From Agrobacterium tumefaciens (GTDB taxonomy: Bacteria > Pseudomonadota > Alphaproteobacteria > Rhizobiales > Rhizobiaceae), in assembly GCA_017744915.1 (NCBI GenBank), contig JAGIAH010000012.1, positions 84,794 through 148,793 of the forward strand: a stretch of DNA of 64,000 nucleotides, given 5' to 3'. Positions 55,072-63,953 of the stretch are shown piece after piece. The notes below the pieces were generated by a model. The model ran no database searches. It had not been told where the DNA came from and saw only the letters and a program-made list of their open reading frames with translations. The position numbers and the translations under genes are program-made. Position 1 is the first letter of the stretch, and every line of letters begins with the position of its first letter.

Positions 55072-56456
55072 TTCGTGACTTTCTTCAGATGGTAGGATTT
55101 CGGACGGGTCAGGTTCTGGAAACCGAGGACGGAGAGCGAGCCTCCACGGCCGGTTTCCTTGACGCCGGTCCAGCAAAGCGCAGGATCGAGATAATCCGCG
55201 CGGTTCATGAACACGGTGCCGGTTTCGATCTCACGGCCAATGCGCCCAGCGCGCGTCGCATCCTGCGTCCAGAGCGAAGCGGTCAGGCCATATTTGCTGT
55301 CATTCATCAGCGCGATGGCTTCATCGTCGTTCTTGACCTTCATGATGCCAAGGGCCGGGCCGAAGGTTTCTTCGGTCATGAATTCCATGGAATGATCGAC
55401 ATTGACGAGGACCTGCGGCGCGACATAAGCGCTCTCGCCGTCATCGGCGGGAAACAGCTTCGGATCGACCAGCGCCCTGGCGCCCTTGGCGACGGCATCG
55501 GCAATCTGCGCGCGAACCACCTTGGCGAAGCGCTTGTTGGCCATCGGCCCGAGCGTCGTTTCCTGTTCCAGCGGATTGCCGAGCTTGTAGTTGGATACCC
55601 ATGCCACAGACTTCTCGACAAAGGCGTCATAGAGGTTTTCGTTGACGTAGATGCGCTCGATACCGCAGCAGCATTGCCCGGAATTATAGGTCGCGCCATC
55701 CATCAGCGTATCGACGGCGGCGTCGAGATCGGCATCTTCCATCACATAACCGGGGTCCTTGCCGCCGAGCTCAAGCCCGAGACCGGTGAAGGTGCCGGCA
55801 GCGGCGCGCTCGATGGCCCGGCCACCTTCCACCGAACCGGTGAAATTGACGAAATTGAACAGGCCTTCGGAAATCAGCGCCGAGGTCGTGCCATGGTCGA
55901 GGAAGACATTGATGAAGACATCGTCAGGCACGCCGGCCTCGACGAAAGCTCGCACCATGCGCTCGCCCACCAGCAGCGTCTGCGCCGCATGTTTGATGAC
56001 GACCGTATTGCCGGCCATCAAGGCGGGCGCGATGGTGTTGATCGCCGTCATGTAAGGATAGTTCCACGGCGCGATGACGAAGACCACACCATGCGCTTCA
56101 CGCTCGATGCGGCGTTCGAAATTGCCGCTTTCCTCGATGACGAGCGGCGCCAGCGCATCGGCCGCAATCGACGCGACATAATTGGAGCGCTCGTTGAAGC
56201 CCTTGAACTCGCCGCCATAACGCACCGGACGGCCCATCATATGCGCCAGTTCCGGCACGACGTCCGCTACCATTTCGTTGAGGCGGGCCACACCCTTCAG
56301 AACCAGCTGAACACGGTCCTCAAGCGGACGCCGCGCCCAGTCCTTTTGCGCCTTGCGCGCCTTTGAAACGGCGGCCCGTGCCGCCTCCAGCGACATCGCC
56401 TCCCGCTCGGCGTAAACCGAGCCGTCGATGGGCGAGATATTCTGGATCATGGTCAT
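55068..56456 (-). CDS. NAD(P)-dependent aldehyde dehydrogenase
   Basis: 462-residue aldehyde dehydrogenase. Catalytic residues are visible: Asn in PWNYPY (about 131-136), Glu229 in LELGGKD, and the nucleophile in NSGQCCCGIER (Cys263 by alignment to GQxC). It would oxidise the aldehyde formed by the neighbouring alcohol dehydrogenase, as PuuC does in putrescine breakdown. Start at 56456 with GGGAAA upstream; an in-frame ATG two codons later is possible. It is 18 bases after the glutamine-synthetase-like gene. Confidence 0.93.
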   Translation of the reverse strand: MTMIQNISPIDGSVYAEREAMSLEAARAAVSKARKAQKDWARRPLEDRVQLVLKGVARLNEMVADVVPELAHMMGRPVRYGGEFKGFNERSNYVASIAADALAPLVIEESGNFERRIEREAHGVVFVIAPWNYPYMTAINTIAPALMAGNTVVIKHAAQTLLVGERMVRAFVEAGVPDDVFINVFLDHGTTSALISEGLFNFVNFTGSVEGGRAIERAAAGTFTGLGLELGGKDPGYVMEDADLDAAVDTLMDGATYNSGQCCCGIERIYVNENLYDAFVEKSVAWVSNYKLGNPLEQETTLGPMANKRFAKVVRAQIADAVAKGARALVDPKLFPADDGESAYVAPQVLVNVDHSMEFMTEETFGPALGIMKVKNDDEAIALMNDSKYGLTASLWTQDATRAGRIGREIETGTVFMNRADYLDPALCWTGVKETGRGGSLSVLGFQNLTRPKSYHLKKVTK

Positions 56457-56474
56457 GATGTTTTCCCGTAATGA

Positions 56475-57842
56475 TTAGGCTCGTTCGAAACCGCGCGCCA
56501 CTTCCCAGTCGGTCACGCGGCGGTCGTATTCTTCCTGTTCCCACCGTCCGGCGTGGACGTAATGATCGATCACATCATCGCCAAAGGCGTTGCGCAGCAT
56601 TGTCGATCCATCCAGAAACGCAGTGGCGTCACGCAAGGTCTTGGGTATCTCGCGCACGTCCTTGCCGCCATAGGCATCGCCGACAAAAGCGGGCTCAAGT
56701 TCAAGTTTATTTTCGATGCCGTCAATGCCCGCCGCAAGAAGAGCCGCCATGGCGAGATAGGGATTGAGATCGGATCCGCCGACACGGCACTCGATGCGAA
56801 TACCTTTCGTGCCCTCACCGCAGAGGCGATATCCCGCTGTGCGGTTGTCGAGGCTCCAGATCGCCTTGGTGGGCGCAAACGTGCCGGCCATGAAGCGTTT
56901 GTAGGAATTGATGTAGGGCGCAAGGAAATAGGTGATCTCGCTGGCATGGGCGAGAAGCCCGGCAACATAATGCCGCATCAGCTCCGACATGCCGTGCTTG
57001 GCGTCCTTGTCGAGGAAGGCCGGCGTCTTGCCATCGGCGGTCCACAGCGACTGGTGAATATGCGAGGAACTGCCGGCGGCATTATAGTTCCACTTGGCAA
57101 GGAACGTCACCGCCTTGCCCTTCGACCAGGCGATCTCCTTGGTGGCGTTCTTGATGATGGCGTGCCGATCGGCCATGGTCAGCGCATCGGCATAACGCAC
57201 GTTGATTTCCGCCTGGCCGGGAGACGCCTCGCCCTTGGAATTCTCGACCGGAATGCCGGCACCCTGCAGGCCCTTGCGCAGCGCCCGCATGACATCCTCT
57301 TCCTTCGTGGTCTGGAAGATGTGGTAATCCTCATTATAACCGCTGGCGAGGTTCAGCCCCTTGTAACCGCTGGCGCGCGCCGCATCGAAGGTCTGGTCGA
57401 ACAGGAAGAACTCCAGCTCCGTCGCCATATAGGCCTTGAGCCCCATGGCCTCCAGCCGCGCAACCTGCTTTTTCAAAAGCGCCCGTGGCGAATGCGGCAC
57501 TTCTTCATGGGTGTGGTGATCGAGCACGTCGCACAGCACCAGCGCCGTGCCTTCCAGCCAGGGCACGCGCCGCAGCGTCGAGAGGTCGGGTTTCAGCACA
57601 TAGTCGCCATAACCCTTTTCCCAGCTCGAGGATTTGTAACCGGGAACGGTTTCCATCTCCATGTCGGTGGCAAGCACGTAATTGCAGCTATGGGTTTCCT
57701 CAAAGGCGCTTTCAACGAAGAACTCGGCCTGGAACCGTTTGCCCATCAGACGCCCCTGCATGTCGACAAGGCAGGCCAGAACCGTGTCGATGCGCCCCTC
57801 GGCGACATCCATTTTAAGCGCGTCGAATGTGTAGCTCGTCAT
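56475..57842 (-). CDS. Glutamine-synthetase-family gamma-glutamyl-amine ligase (PuuA-like)
   Basis: 455-residue enzyme with the glutamine synthetase fold: ATELEFFLF (about 140-148) with the metal glutamates, PGQAEINVRYADAL, AGSSSHIHQSLW (for NGSGMHxHxSL) and RIECRVGGSDLNPYLAMAAL. The C-terminal adenylylation loop with NLYDLP is absent, so it is not a housekeeping GlnA. In PuuA-type relatives glutamate is ligated to putrescine, ethanolamine or isopropylamine. With a permease and two dehydrogenases in the operon, it probably activates an amine or amino alcohol. Confidence 0.87.
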   Translation of the reverse strand: MTSYTFDALKMDVAEGRIDTVLACLVDMQGRLMGKRFQAEFFVESAFEETHSCNYVLATDMEMETVPGYKSSSWEKGYGDYVLKPDLSTLRRVPWLEGTALVLCDVLDHHTHEEVPHSPRALLKKQVARLEAMGLKAYMATELEFFLFDQTFDAARASGYKGLNLASGYNEDYHIFQTTKEEDVMRALRKGLQGAGIPVENSKGEASPGQAEINVRYADALTMADRHAIIKNATKEIAWSKGKAVTFLAKWNYNAAGSSSHIHQSLWTADGKTPAFLDKDAKHGMSELMRHYVAGLLAHASEITYFLAPYINSYKRFMAGTFAPTKAIWSLDNRTAGYRLCGEGTKGIRIECRVGGSDLNPYLAMAALLAAGIDGIENKLELEPAFVGDAYGGKDVREIPKTLRDATAFLDGSTMLRNAFGDDVIDHYVHAGRWEQEEYDRRVTDWEVARGFERA

Positions 57843-57871
57843 TTTTGTCCGTTCCCTTTTATTGTGGCGAG

Positions 57872-57896
57872 CGGGCGGCCGGCAGACGGCCGCCCG
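57872..57896 (-). other. Strong hairpin between permease and PuuA-like genes
   Basis: CGGGCGGCCG pairs perfectly with CGGCCGCCCG across a 5-base loop in the 66-base spacer. No T run follows on the minus strand, so it is more likely an mRNA stabiliser or partial attenuator than a terminator. Confidence 0.5.
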
Positions 57897-57908
57897 TTTG
57901 TTTGTGCA

Positions 57909-59423
57909 TCAGGCCTTTGCGGCCGCCGCGGCCATGGCGGCCTGTTTGTGCTCCATCGCGAATTCCTCTTCTGGCGACAGGATGAGGCGATGGCGTCCAA
58001 CAAAGGCGAAATAGGCGATCGCCACGGCGAACCAAACGGCGACCCAGAGCACGCCCTTGGTGAAGTTCGGATCCTGGATCTGGTAAAGCAGCGTGACGAT
58101 GGCGATGATGATCGTCAGCACCGCGCCCGGAATGCCGAAGGGCGAGCGGAACGGCCGCTCGATATGCGGCAGGTTCTTTCGAAGCAGGATGAAGGAAATC
58201 GCCTGCATGATGTAGGAGAACATCGCACCGAACACGGCCATGTTCAAAAGCACGCTACCGATGATGCTGCCGCCCTGTTCCGCACCCAGCGCGAACCAGA
58301 TGACGAGCATGACCGCAAGACCGACGATCGCGCCGGTGATATTGGCCACATAGGGTGTGCGATATTTCGAGTGGGTGATCGACAGCACGGTCGGGAAATA
58401 ACCCGCACGCGACAGCGAATAGATCTGCCGACCCTGGGCATAAAGGATCGTATGGAAGCTGGCGATCAGGCCGGTGAGCGCCACGAGGCCGAGCACCACC
58501 ACGCCGCCATCGCCGTAGATCGCCTTGAAGCCATCCAGCAGCGGCTCCAGCGAGGAGCTGAGATGGAAGGCGCCAACGCCCGGAAGCGACGGGTTGAGCA
58601 GCACGATCATGAAGGCCGAAACCATCAGCGTGACCATGCCGAGGATGATGCCCTTCGGCATGTCGCGTTTCGGGTCAACCGATTCCTCCGCCGCCAGCGG
58701 CAGCTGCTCGATGGCGAGGAACAGCCAGACCGCGAAAGGCAGCGTGGCAAGAACGCCTGAAAAACCGAAGGGGAAGAAGGAACCGCCGCCCTCCGGCAAC
58801 TCCACCGCCTTGCCGTCCGGCCCGACACCGATATTGAGCGCGAAACGCGAAAAATCGATATTCGGAATGGCGCTGATCCAGAAGAATACCAGAACGGTAA
58901 GCGAAATCAGCGTGATAACCAGCGTGACTTTGAAAGAAAGCTCAAGCCCGAAGACGTTGAGCGCCAGAAAGATCGCATAGAAGGCTATCCACACGAAGGG
59001 TGAATAGGCCGGATCGAGGCCGAGAATGGAGTTCACATAGGCCGTGATGAAGGTGACGACGACCGCCGGCGTCAGCACATATTCCACATTCTCGCAAAGC
59101 CCGGTGATGAAGCCGCCCCATGGCCCCATGGCCGTGCGGGCGAAGGAATAGGCCGCACCGGTATGCGGCAAGGCCGGGCTCATTTCCGCGATCGAGAATG
59201 TCAGCCCGAGATACATGATGGCGATGATGATGCCCGCCACCAGCATGCCGCCCCAGCCGCCGGTGGAAAAGCCGAAATTCCAGCCGGAAAAATGCCCGGA
59301 AATGACCGCGCCGACGCCGAGCGACCACAAGGACCACACGCCCGCATAACGGGATAGTCCGCGTTTTTCGAAATAGGATGCATCAGCCTTCTTATAGCTG
59401 ACGCCTGACGATGAACTGTCCAT
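57909..59423 (-). CDS. APC-family permease, ethanolamine-permease-like
   Basis: 504-residue inner-membrane transporter of the amino acid-polyamine-organocation superfamily with 12 segments. The first segments, GVWSLWSLGVGAVISGHFSGWNFG (about 29-52), closely resemble the ethanolamine permease (EAT) group, which has VGxVISGxFFGWNFG. SLPHTG-type AEMSPALPHTGAAYSFAR is also conserved. The C-terminus ends in an Ala-rich cytoplasmic tail. ATG 59423 has GGAGAGAAGG upstream. First gene of the operon with the PuuA-like and dehydrogenase genes. Confidence 0.87.
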   Translation of the reverse strand: MDSSSSGVSYKKADASYFEKRGLSRYAGVWSLWSLGVGAVISGHFSGWNFGFSTGGWGGMLVAGIIIAIMYLGLTFSIAEMSPALPHTGAAYSFARTAMGPWGGFITGLCENVEYVLTPAVVVTFITAYVNSILGLDPAYSPFVWIAFYAIFLALNVFGLELSFKVTLVITLISLTVLVFFWISAIPNIDFSRFALNIGVGPDGKAVELPEGGGSFFPFGFSGVLATLPFAVWLFLAIEQLPLAAEESVDPKRDMPKGIILGMVTLMVSAFMIVLLNPSLPGVGAFHLSSSLEPLLDGFKAIYGDGGVVVLGLVALTGLIASFHTILYAQGRQIYSLSRAGYFPTVLSITHSKYRTPYVANITGAIVGLAVMLVIWFALGAEQGGSIIGSVLLNMAVFGAMFSYIMQAISFILLRKNLPHIERPFRSPFGIPGAVLTIIIAIVTLLYQIQDPNFTKGVLWVAVWFAVAIAYFAFVGRHRLILSPEEEFAMEHKQAAMAAAAAKA

Positions 59424-59637
59424 GCCCTTCTCTCCTGATAAGAAAAAAACAAGCCAGTCAGCCATTATTGGCCGATTGTGCCCCAGTTTTCAGCGTTACG
59501 CGGGTGCTTCCCGCGCTCTGCCGCACGCACTTTGCTGTTCCCTTGCCGCTTCGCGCCTTTCCGGCTTTGTTGAATGACGGCAGTCTCCTTTTGACGGTCG
59601 GCCCCGGTGCTTTCACCATCGGCCAGCCCTTGCTCCC

Positions 59638-60411
59638 TCACTCATCGATCGATGAGAGCGCCTTCCCCATAAGCTCGTGGAGAAACCCGGCAATGGCCGC
59701 CTGTTCTCCTTCATTGGCGATGAGATCGTTGCGGATTTCGATCATGACGTTCAAAAGACCGTCCGGCAGCGCATGCAGCCGGAGCGTATGCGTCACACCG
59801 TCTTCCGGGCCATAGGGCTCGTTGCGCCTGACCTTCAGCGAGAACCCTTCGGCGCCCGAAAGCATCGCATCGGCCAGGCGGCTGTCGCTATCATACAGGA
59901 TGCCGACCTCAACCTCGCGGAACCGGCCGTGATAGACCGGCGTGAAACTGTGGATGGTCACCACCACCACATTGCGGCCGGCGGCCTGCCGTTCCGCGAT
60001 AATCTCGCTCACCCGATCATGGAACGGCACGTAAAGCGCTGAGGTGCGGGCGAAACGTTCCGCTTCGCCGAGATCGAAATTGCCGGGAATATCGTAAATC
60101 TCGCTCTTCACCGGCATGGCGGAAGGCGATTCCGGCGGGCGGTTGCAATCATAGACGAGCCGCGAAAACCGCTGGTGAACGAGCGTGGCATCAAGGCTCT
60201 GCGAAAGCAGCCGGGCGACGGCGAGAGCACCGGGATCCCAGGCGGCATGGCTCGAAAGCACGTCCGGTGAAAGGCCGAGTGTGCCATATTTTTGCGGGAT
60301 GGTCGCGGAAGCGTGTTCACAGACGAGAAGGACGTCGCCCTTCGCCATGGCGTTTTCGACGCCAACGGCCTGCCCTTCCGCTTCTGTGAAAAACCGCGAA
60401 CGCACCGTCAT
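59638..60411 (-). CDS. N-formylglutamate amidohydrolase-like zinc hydrolase
   Basis: 257-residue member of the N-formylglutamate amidohydrolase family (PF05013). LLVCEHASATIP (about 28-39), SSHAAWDPGA (about 53-62) and VVTIHSFTPVYHGR (about 150-163) hold the usual metal and catalytic His/Asp residues. The classical enzyme removes formate from N-formyl-Glu in histidine breakdown; no hut gene is here. I infer that it frees glutamate or the final acid from a gamma-glutamyl product. It lies 214 bases upstream of the permease and is divergent from the RpiR gene. Confidence 0.8.
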   Translation of the reverse strand: MTVRSRFFTEAEGQAVGVENAMAKGDVLLVCEHASATIPQKYGTLGLSPDVLSSHAAWDPGALAVARLLSQSLDATLVHQRFSRLVYDCNRPPESPSAMPVKSEIYDIPGNFDLGEAERFARTSALYVPFHDRVSEIIAERQAAGRNVVVVTIHSFTPVYHGRFREVEVGILYDSDSRLADAMLSGAEGFSLKVRRNEPYGPEDGVTHTLRLHALPDGLLNVMIEIRNDLIANEGEQAAIAGFLHELMGKALSSIDE

Positions 60412-60520
60412 GCACGCACCCCGCCCGGAAAACCCGTCATCCCCTGCAATGGCGAAAAGAATTCTTCACATTATGGCGAGTGTCAAATGGAATTTTGAAA
60501 TTTTCTCTTCATTTTCCCCA

Positions 60521-60550
60521 TTGACTCGATAGCTGGCACAGATGTTTATT
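60521..60550 (+). promoter_or_regulatory. Promoter of the RpiR gene
   Basis: TTGACT (60521-60526), 18 bases, then TTTATT (60545-60550). A start near 60557 would leave a short leader with AGGGGA before the TTG at 60590, which supports that start codon over the two ATGs upstream. An AT-rich stretch at 60487-60515 (TGGAATTTTGAAATTTTC) may hold regulator sites. Confidence 0.45.
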
Positions 60551-60589
60551 TTAGCCATGCACCGGCAGAAAGACCGGAAGGGGAAAGAT

Positions 60590-61468
60590 TTGCGCAGCAC
60601 GACCGCGACCGTGTCGGATGTCATTCATGCCCACTACGATGCGCTGACCCGTTCGGAAAAACGGCTGGCGGAGAGCCTGCTCGGCAACTACCCCGTCTCC
60701 GGTCTCGGCAGCATCACCGTCATCGCCGAAAATGCCGGCGTTTCGACGCCGACGGTGGCGCGCATGGTGCAGAAGCTCGGCTACAAGGGTTATCCGGAAT
60801 TCCAGGCGCATCTGCACCAGGAACTGGAAGCAACAATATCAGGCCCGGTTGCCAAACATGACCGCTGGGCGACCAATGCCCCCGGCCTGCACATTCTCAA
60901 CCGCTTCGCCGACGCCATCACCGGCAATCTGCGCGATACGCTGAGCGATCTCGACACCGCCGTCTTCGATAATGCCGCGGCTCTGCTTTCGGACCGCAAG
61001 CGCAGCATCTATTTCGTCGGCGGGCGCATCACCGGCGCGATTGCCGAATATTTCTTCACCCACATGCAGGTGATCCGGCCGAAAACGACGCTGATGTCAT
61101 CCAATTCCAGCGCCTGGCCGCAATATATGCTGAACATGAGCGCCGGTGACGTGCTGGTCATTTTCGACATCCGCCGTTACGAGCACGATATGACGACGCT
61201 GGCCGAAGTGGCGAAGGCCAACGGCGTGCAGATCATCCTCTTCACCGATCAATGGACATCGCCGGTGGCGCGCCATGCGCTGCACACCTTCCGGGTCCGG
61301 ATCGAGGCTCCCTCGGCGTGGGATTCCTCCGTCGTCACCCTGTTCGTGGTCGAAGCCCTGATCGAAGCGGTGCAGAACGGCACCTGGGATGAAACCAAGG
61401 AGCGCATGAACGCGCTCGAAGGCCTGTTCGAGCAGACACGGCTGTTCCGCCGGCCGGAGAGAACATGA
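60590..61468 (+). CDS. RpiR-family regulator (HTH plus SIS domain)
   Basis: 292-residue regulator: an RpiR-type N-terminal HTH (about 10-75; SEKRLAESLLGNYP and ITVIAENAGVSTPTVARMVQKLGYKGYPEF) and a SIS sugar/phosphosugar-binding fold (about 120-250; RSIYFVGGRITGAIAEYF). I chose the TTG at 60590 because GGGGA stands 6 bases upstream; ATG 60542 and 60557 lack ribosome sites and lie at or before the predicted transcription start. It stands between the divergent amidohydrolase-permease operon and the ABC genes and may control both. Confidence 0.85.
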   Translation: MRSTTATVSDVIHAHYDALTRSEKRLAESLLGNYPVSGLGSITVIAENAGVSTPTVARMVQKLGYKGYPEFQAHLHQELEATISGPVAKHDRWATNAPGLHILNRFADAITGNLRDTLSDLDTAVFDNAAALLSDRKRSIYFVGGRITGAIAEYFFTHMQVIRPKTTLMSSNSSAWPQYMLNMSAGDVLVIFDIRRYEHDMTTLAEVAKANGVQIILFTDQWTSPVARHALHTFRVRIEAPSAWDSSVVTLFVVEALIEAVQNGTWDETKERMNALEGLFEQTRLFRRPERT

Positions 61469-61758
61469 AACTATCTAGCCGGCAACTTACTTGACGCGGA
61501 TGCAACACGCTGATTGGATACCTGTAGTCGCTACCAGCACGATAAAACAGGATAATAGACCAAGCTGGGGAACATATCTGGACAATCGGATAACGAGGGG
61601 AATCTCCCGCAATTGCAGGCCTAAAAGCCTGATGATGGCGGAAAACGAGTGTAAAGTGGCGGAATCCGGATAAATAAATTGCAATCCAACCGTCACATTA
61701 GCTTCATCGAGACTCCGTATCAGCGTCCGCAATATGAGAACACGAAGAGGAGAAAAAA

Positions 61759-62865
61759 GTGATCTCTCACTGCCGCCGACTGCTTGCTACGACCACCGCA
61801 CTGGTCATCGCCTCCACCGCGATTGCCGCCGCTGAACCGAGCGCCGAACTGATCGCTGCCGCCAAGAAGGAAGGCATGCTGACCACCGTCGCGCTGCCGC
61901 ACGACTGGTGTGGTTACGGCGACGTCATCGCCGCTTTCAAGGCGAAGTACCCGGAAATCACCGTCAACGAACTGAACCCGGACGCCGGCTCTGCCGATGA
62001 AGTCGAAGCCATCAAGGCGAACAAGGACAACAAGGGCCCGCAGGCTCCTGACGTCGTTGACGTCGGTCTCGCCTTCGGCCCGCAGATGAAGGCCGAAGGC
62101 CTGCTGCAGCCCTACAAGGTCTCCACCTGGGCCGAAATCCCTGACAACGTCAAGGATGCCGACGGCTACTGGTACGGCGACTATTACGGCGTCATGTCGA
62201 TGTTCGTGAACAAGGACCTCGTCAAGAACACGCCGAAGGACTGGGCCGACCTGCTGAAGCCGGAATATTCCGGTCAGGTAGCGCTCGCCGGCGATCCGCG
62301 CGCCTCCAATCAGGCGATCCTCGGCGTTCTCGCCGCCGGTCTTTCCACCGGCGCAAAGTCCGGCAAGGAAGCCGGCGAAGCTGGCCTGAAGTACTTTGCC
62401 GACCTCAACAAGGCGGGCAACTTCCTGCCGGTCATCGGCAAGGCCGGCACGCTAGCACAGGGCGCAACCCCGATCATCGTCGCCTGGGACTATAACGCCC
62501 TTTCCTGGAAGAAGACGCTGAACGACAACCCGCCGACCGAAGTCGTCGTTCCTGAGAAGGGCGTTCTCGCCGGCGTTTACGTTCAGGGCATTTCCGCCTA
62601 CGCGCCGCATCCGAACGCCGCGAAGCTGTGGATGGAACACCTCTACTCCGACGACGGTCAGCTCGGCTGGCTGAAGGGCTATTGCCACCCGATCCGCTTC
62701 AACGCCATGGTCAAGGCCGGCAAGGTTCCGCAGGCGCTGATCGACAGCCTGCCGCCGGCAGCAGCCTATGAAAAGGCGATCTTCCCGACACTCGAGGAAG
62801 TTGATGCCAACAAGGCTGCCGTCACCGGCGGCTGGGACAGCGTCGTCGGCGCAAACGTGAAGTAA
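61759..62865 (+). CDS. ABC transporter solute-binding protein, PotD/SBP_bac_6-like
   Basis: 368-residue periplasmic binding protein with a signal peptide (about 1-24, ending IAA-A) and a mature type II binding fold (AAKKEGMLTTVALPHDWCGYGDVIAAFKAKYP, about 34-65). Family membership is near AfuA, PotD and PhnS proteins, which bind iron(III), polyamines or aminoethylphosphonate. The ligand is not readable. GTG start at 61759 with AAGAGGAG upstream. It precedes two permease genes and may share regulation by RpiR. Confidence 0.85.
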   Translation: MISHCRRLLATTTALVIASTAIAAAEPSAELIAAAKKEGMLTTVALPHDWCGYGDVIAAFKAKYPEITVNELNPDAGSADEVEAIKANKDNKGPQAPDVVDVGLAFGPQMKAEGLLQPYKVSTWAEIPDNVKDADGYWYGDYYGVMSMFVNKDLVKNTPKDWADLLKPEYSGQVALAGDPRASNQAILGVLAAGLSTGAKSGKEAGEAGLKYFADLNKAGNFLPVIGKAGTLAQGATPIIVAWDYNALSWKKTLNDNPPTEVVVPEKGVLAGVYVQGISAYAPHPNAAKLWMEHLYSDDGQLGWLKGYCHPIRFNAMVKAGKVPQALIDSLPPAAAYEKAIFPTLEEVDANKAAVTGGWDSVVGANVK

Positions 62866-62877
62866 ACTGTTGAAAAC

Positions 62878-62912
62878 GCACCCCGGCCGATCAAAAGCCG
62901 GGGTGCTTCTTT
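62878..62912 (+). terminator. Hairpin between binding protein and permease genes
   Basis: GCACCCCGGC (62878-62887) pairs perfectly with GCCGGGGTGC (62897-62906), followed by TTCTTT. In ABC operons such hairpins let the binding protein be made in excess by partial termination or mRNA protection. Confidence 0.65.
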
Positions 62913-62916
62913 AAAA

Positions 62917-62961
62917 GCATTTCCAGTAAAAGTGCGCAGCGGTTTTACGTCCGGAAAATGC
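62917..62961. repeat. Long imperfect hairpin, rhizobial intergenic repeat-like
   Basis: GCATTTCC/GGAAAATGC outer arms and GTAAAA/TTTTAC inner arms form a nested hairpin. The sequence around CAGCGGTTTTACGTCCGG resembles a dispersed element I know between many rhizobial genes; that is recognition from memory. A second small palindrome, CCGTTTTGAAAACGG, lies at 63038-63052. Confidence 0.5.
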
Positions 62962-63068
62962 GCAAGACCAAAATCGAGAGCGCGTCCAACATTTCCGTTT
63001 TAACCGGATGTGCTCGAGAAAGACCTTTATAGACAGACCGTTTTGAAAACGGCGTTTGGGGACAAGGC

Positions 63069-63953
63069 ATGTCATCAACCAACACCGGCGGACCATCCGA
63101 CGCGGGCAGAAGATTGCCGCTGCACTGGATAGGCGTCGTACCTTTTGCCGTCTTTGTTATGCTGTTCCTGATCCTGCCGACGATGAAGATCGTCATAGGC
63201 GCGTTTCAGCAGACGGATGGCAGCTTCACGCTGGACAACATTGCCGGGCTTTTCACCTCGTCGATCCTTGCCGCCTACTGGATTTCGATCAAGATCAGCC
63301 TCGCTTCGGCAGCACTTGGCTGCCTGATCGGTTTTGCCGTGGCCGCAGCCGTCGTGCTGGGCGGCCTGCCGCAGCGTATCCGCGGCCCGCTTCTCACCTT
63401 TTCCGGTGTCGCCTCGCAATTTGCCGGCGTGCCGCTCGCCTTCGCCTTCATCGCCACGCTTGGGCCGGTCGGCCTGCTCACCGTGTTTTTGAAAACGCAG
63501 GTCGGCATTGATCTGAGGCTTCTCGGCTTCAACATCCTCTCCTTCTGGGGCCTCACCGTCACCTACCTGTTCTTCCAGATCCCGCTGATGATCCTCATCA
63601 TCACGCCGGCGCTGGACGGGCTGAAGCGCGAATGGCGCGAGGCGGCGGAAATTCTAGGCGCGACCGGGTTTCAATATTGGCGCATGGTGGCCTTCCCCAT
63701 CCTGCTGCCATCGCTGCTCGGCACCATGTCACTGCTGTTTGCCAATGCCTTCGGCGCGGTGGCCACCGCGATCGCGCTCACCGGCTCCTCGCTCAACATC
63801 GTGCCGATCCTGCTCTTCGCGCAGATTCGCGGCGACGTTCTCGGCAATCCGCATCTCGGTTACGCGCTCGCCTTCGGCATGATCGTCGTGACCGGCATTG
63901 CCAATGCACTTTATATCTGGCTGCGCGCCCGCAGCGAAAGGTGGCTGAAATGA
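63069..63953 (+). CDS. ABC transporter permease (PotB/AfuB type)
   Basis: 294-residue inner-membrane permease with six predicted segments and the ABC-contact EAA motif (EWREAAEILGATGFQYW, about 201-217). It pairs with the binding protein upstream and the partial second permease, whose start overlaps its stop by 4 bases. PotB/PhnU-like spacing suggests import of an amine, phosphonate or similar small ligand. Confidence 0.88.
   Translation: MSSTNTGGPSDAGRRLPLHWIGVVPFAVFVMLFLILPTMKIVIGAFQQTDGSFTLDNIAGLFTSSILAAYWISIKISLASAALGCLIGFAVAAAVVLGGLPQRIRGPLLTFSGVASQFAGVPLAFAFIATLGPVGLLTVFLKTQVGIDLRLLGFNILSFWGLTVTYLFFQIPLMILIITPALDGLKREWREAAEILGATGFQYWRMVAFPILLPSLLGTMSLLFANAFGAVATAIALTGSSLNIVPILLFAQIRGDVLGNPHLGYALAFGMIVVTGIANALYIWLRARSERWLK

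Noticed and set aside
56553-58760. 735-codon plus-strand frame opposite the PuuA-like and permease genes
   Set aside because: Antisense shadow of well-supported genes with biased composition and no domain.
61487-61732. Hydrophobic 81-codon minus-strand frame and a 60-codon plus-strand frame between rpiR and the binding-protein gene
   Set aside because: No ribosome site, no family features; the region is more likely the ABC operon promoter and leader. I see only a small CAGGC/GCCTG hairpin at 61616-61631.
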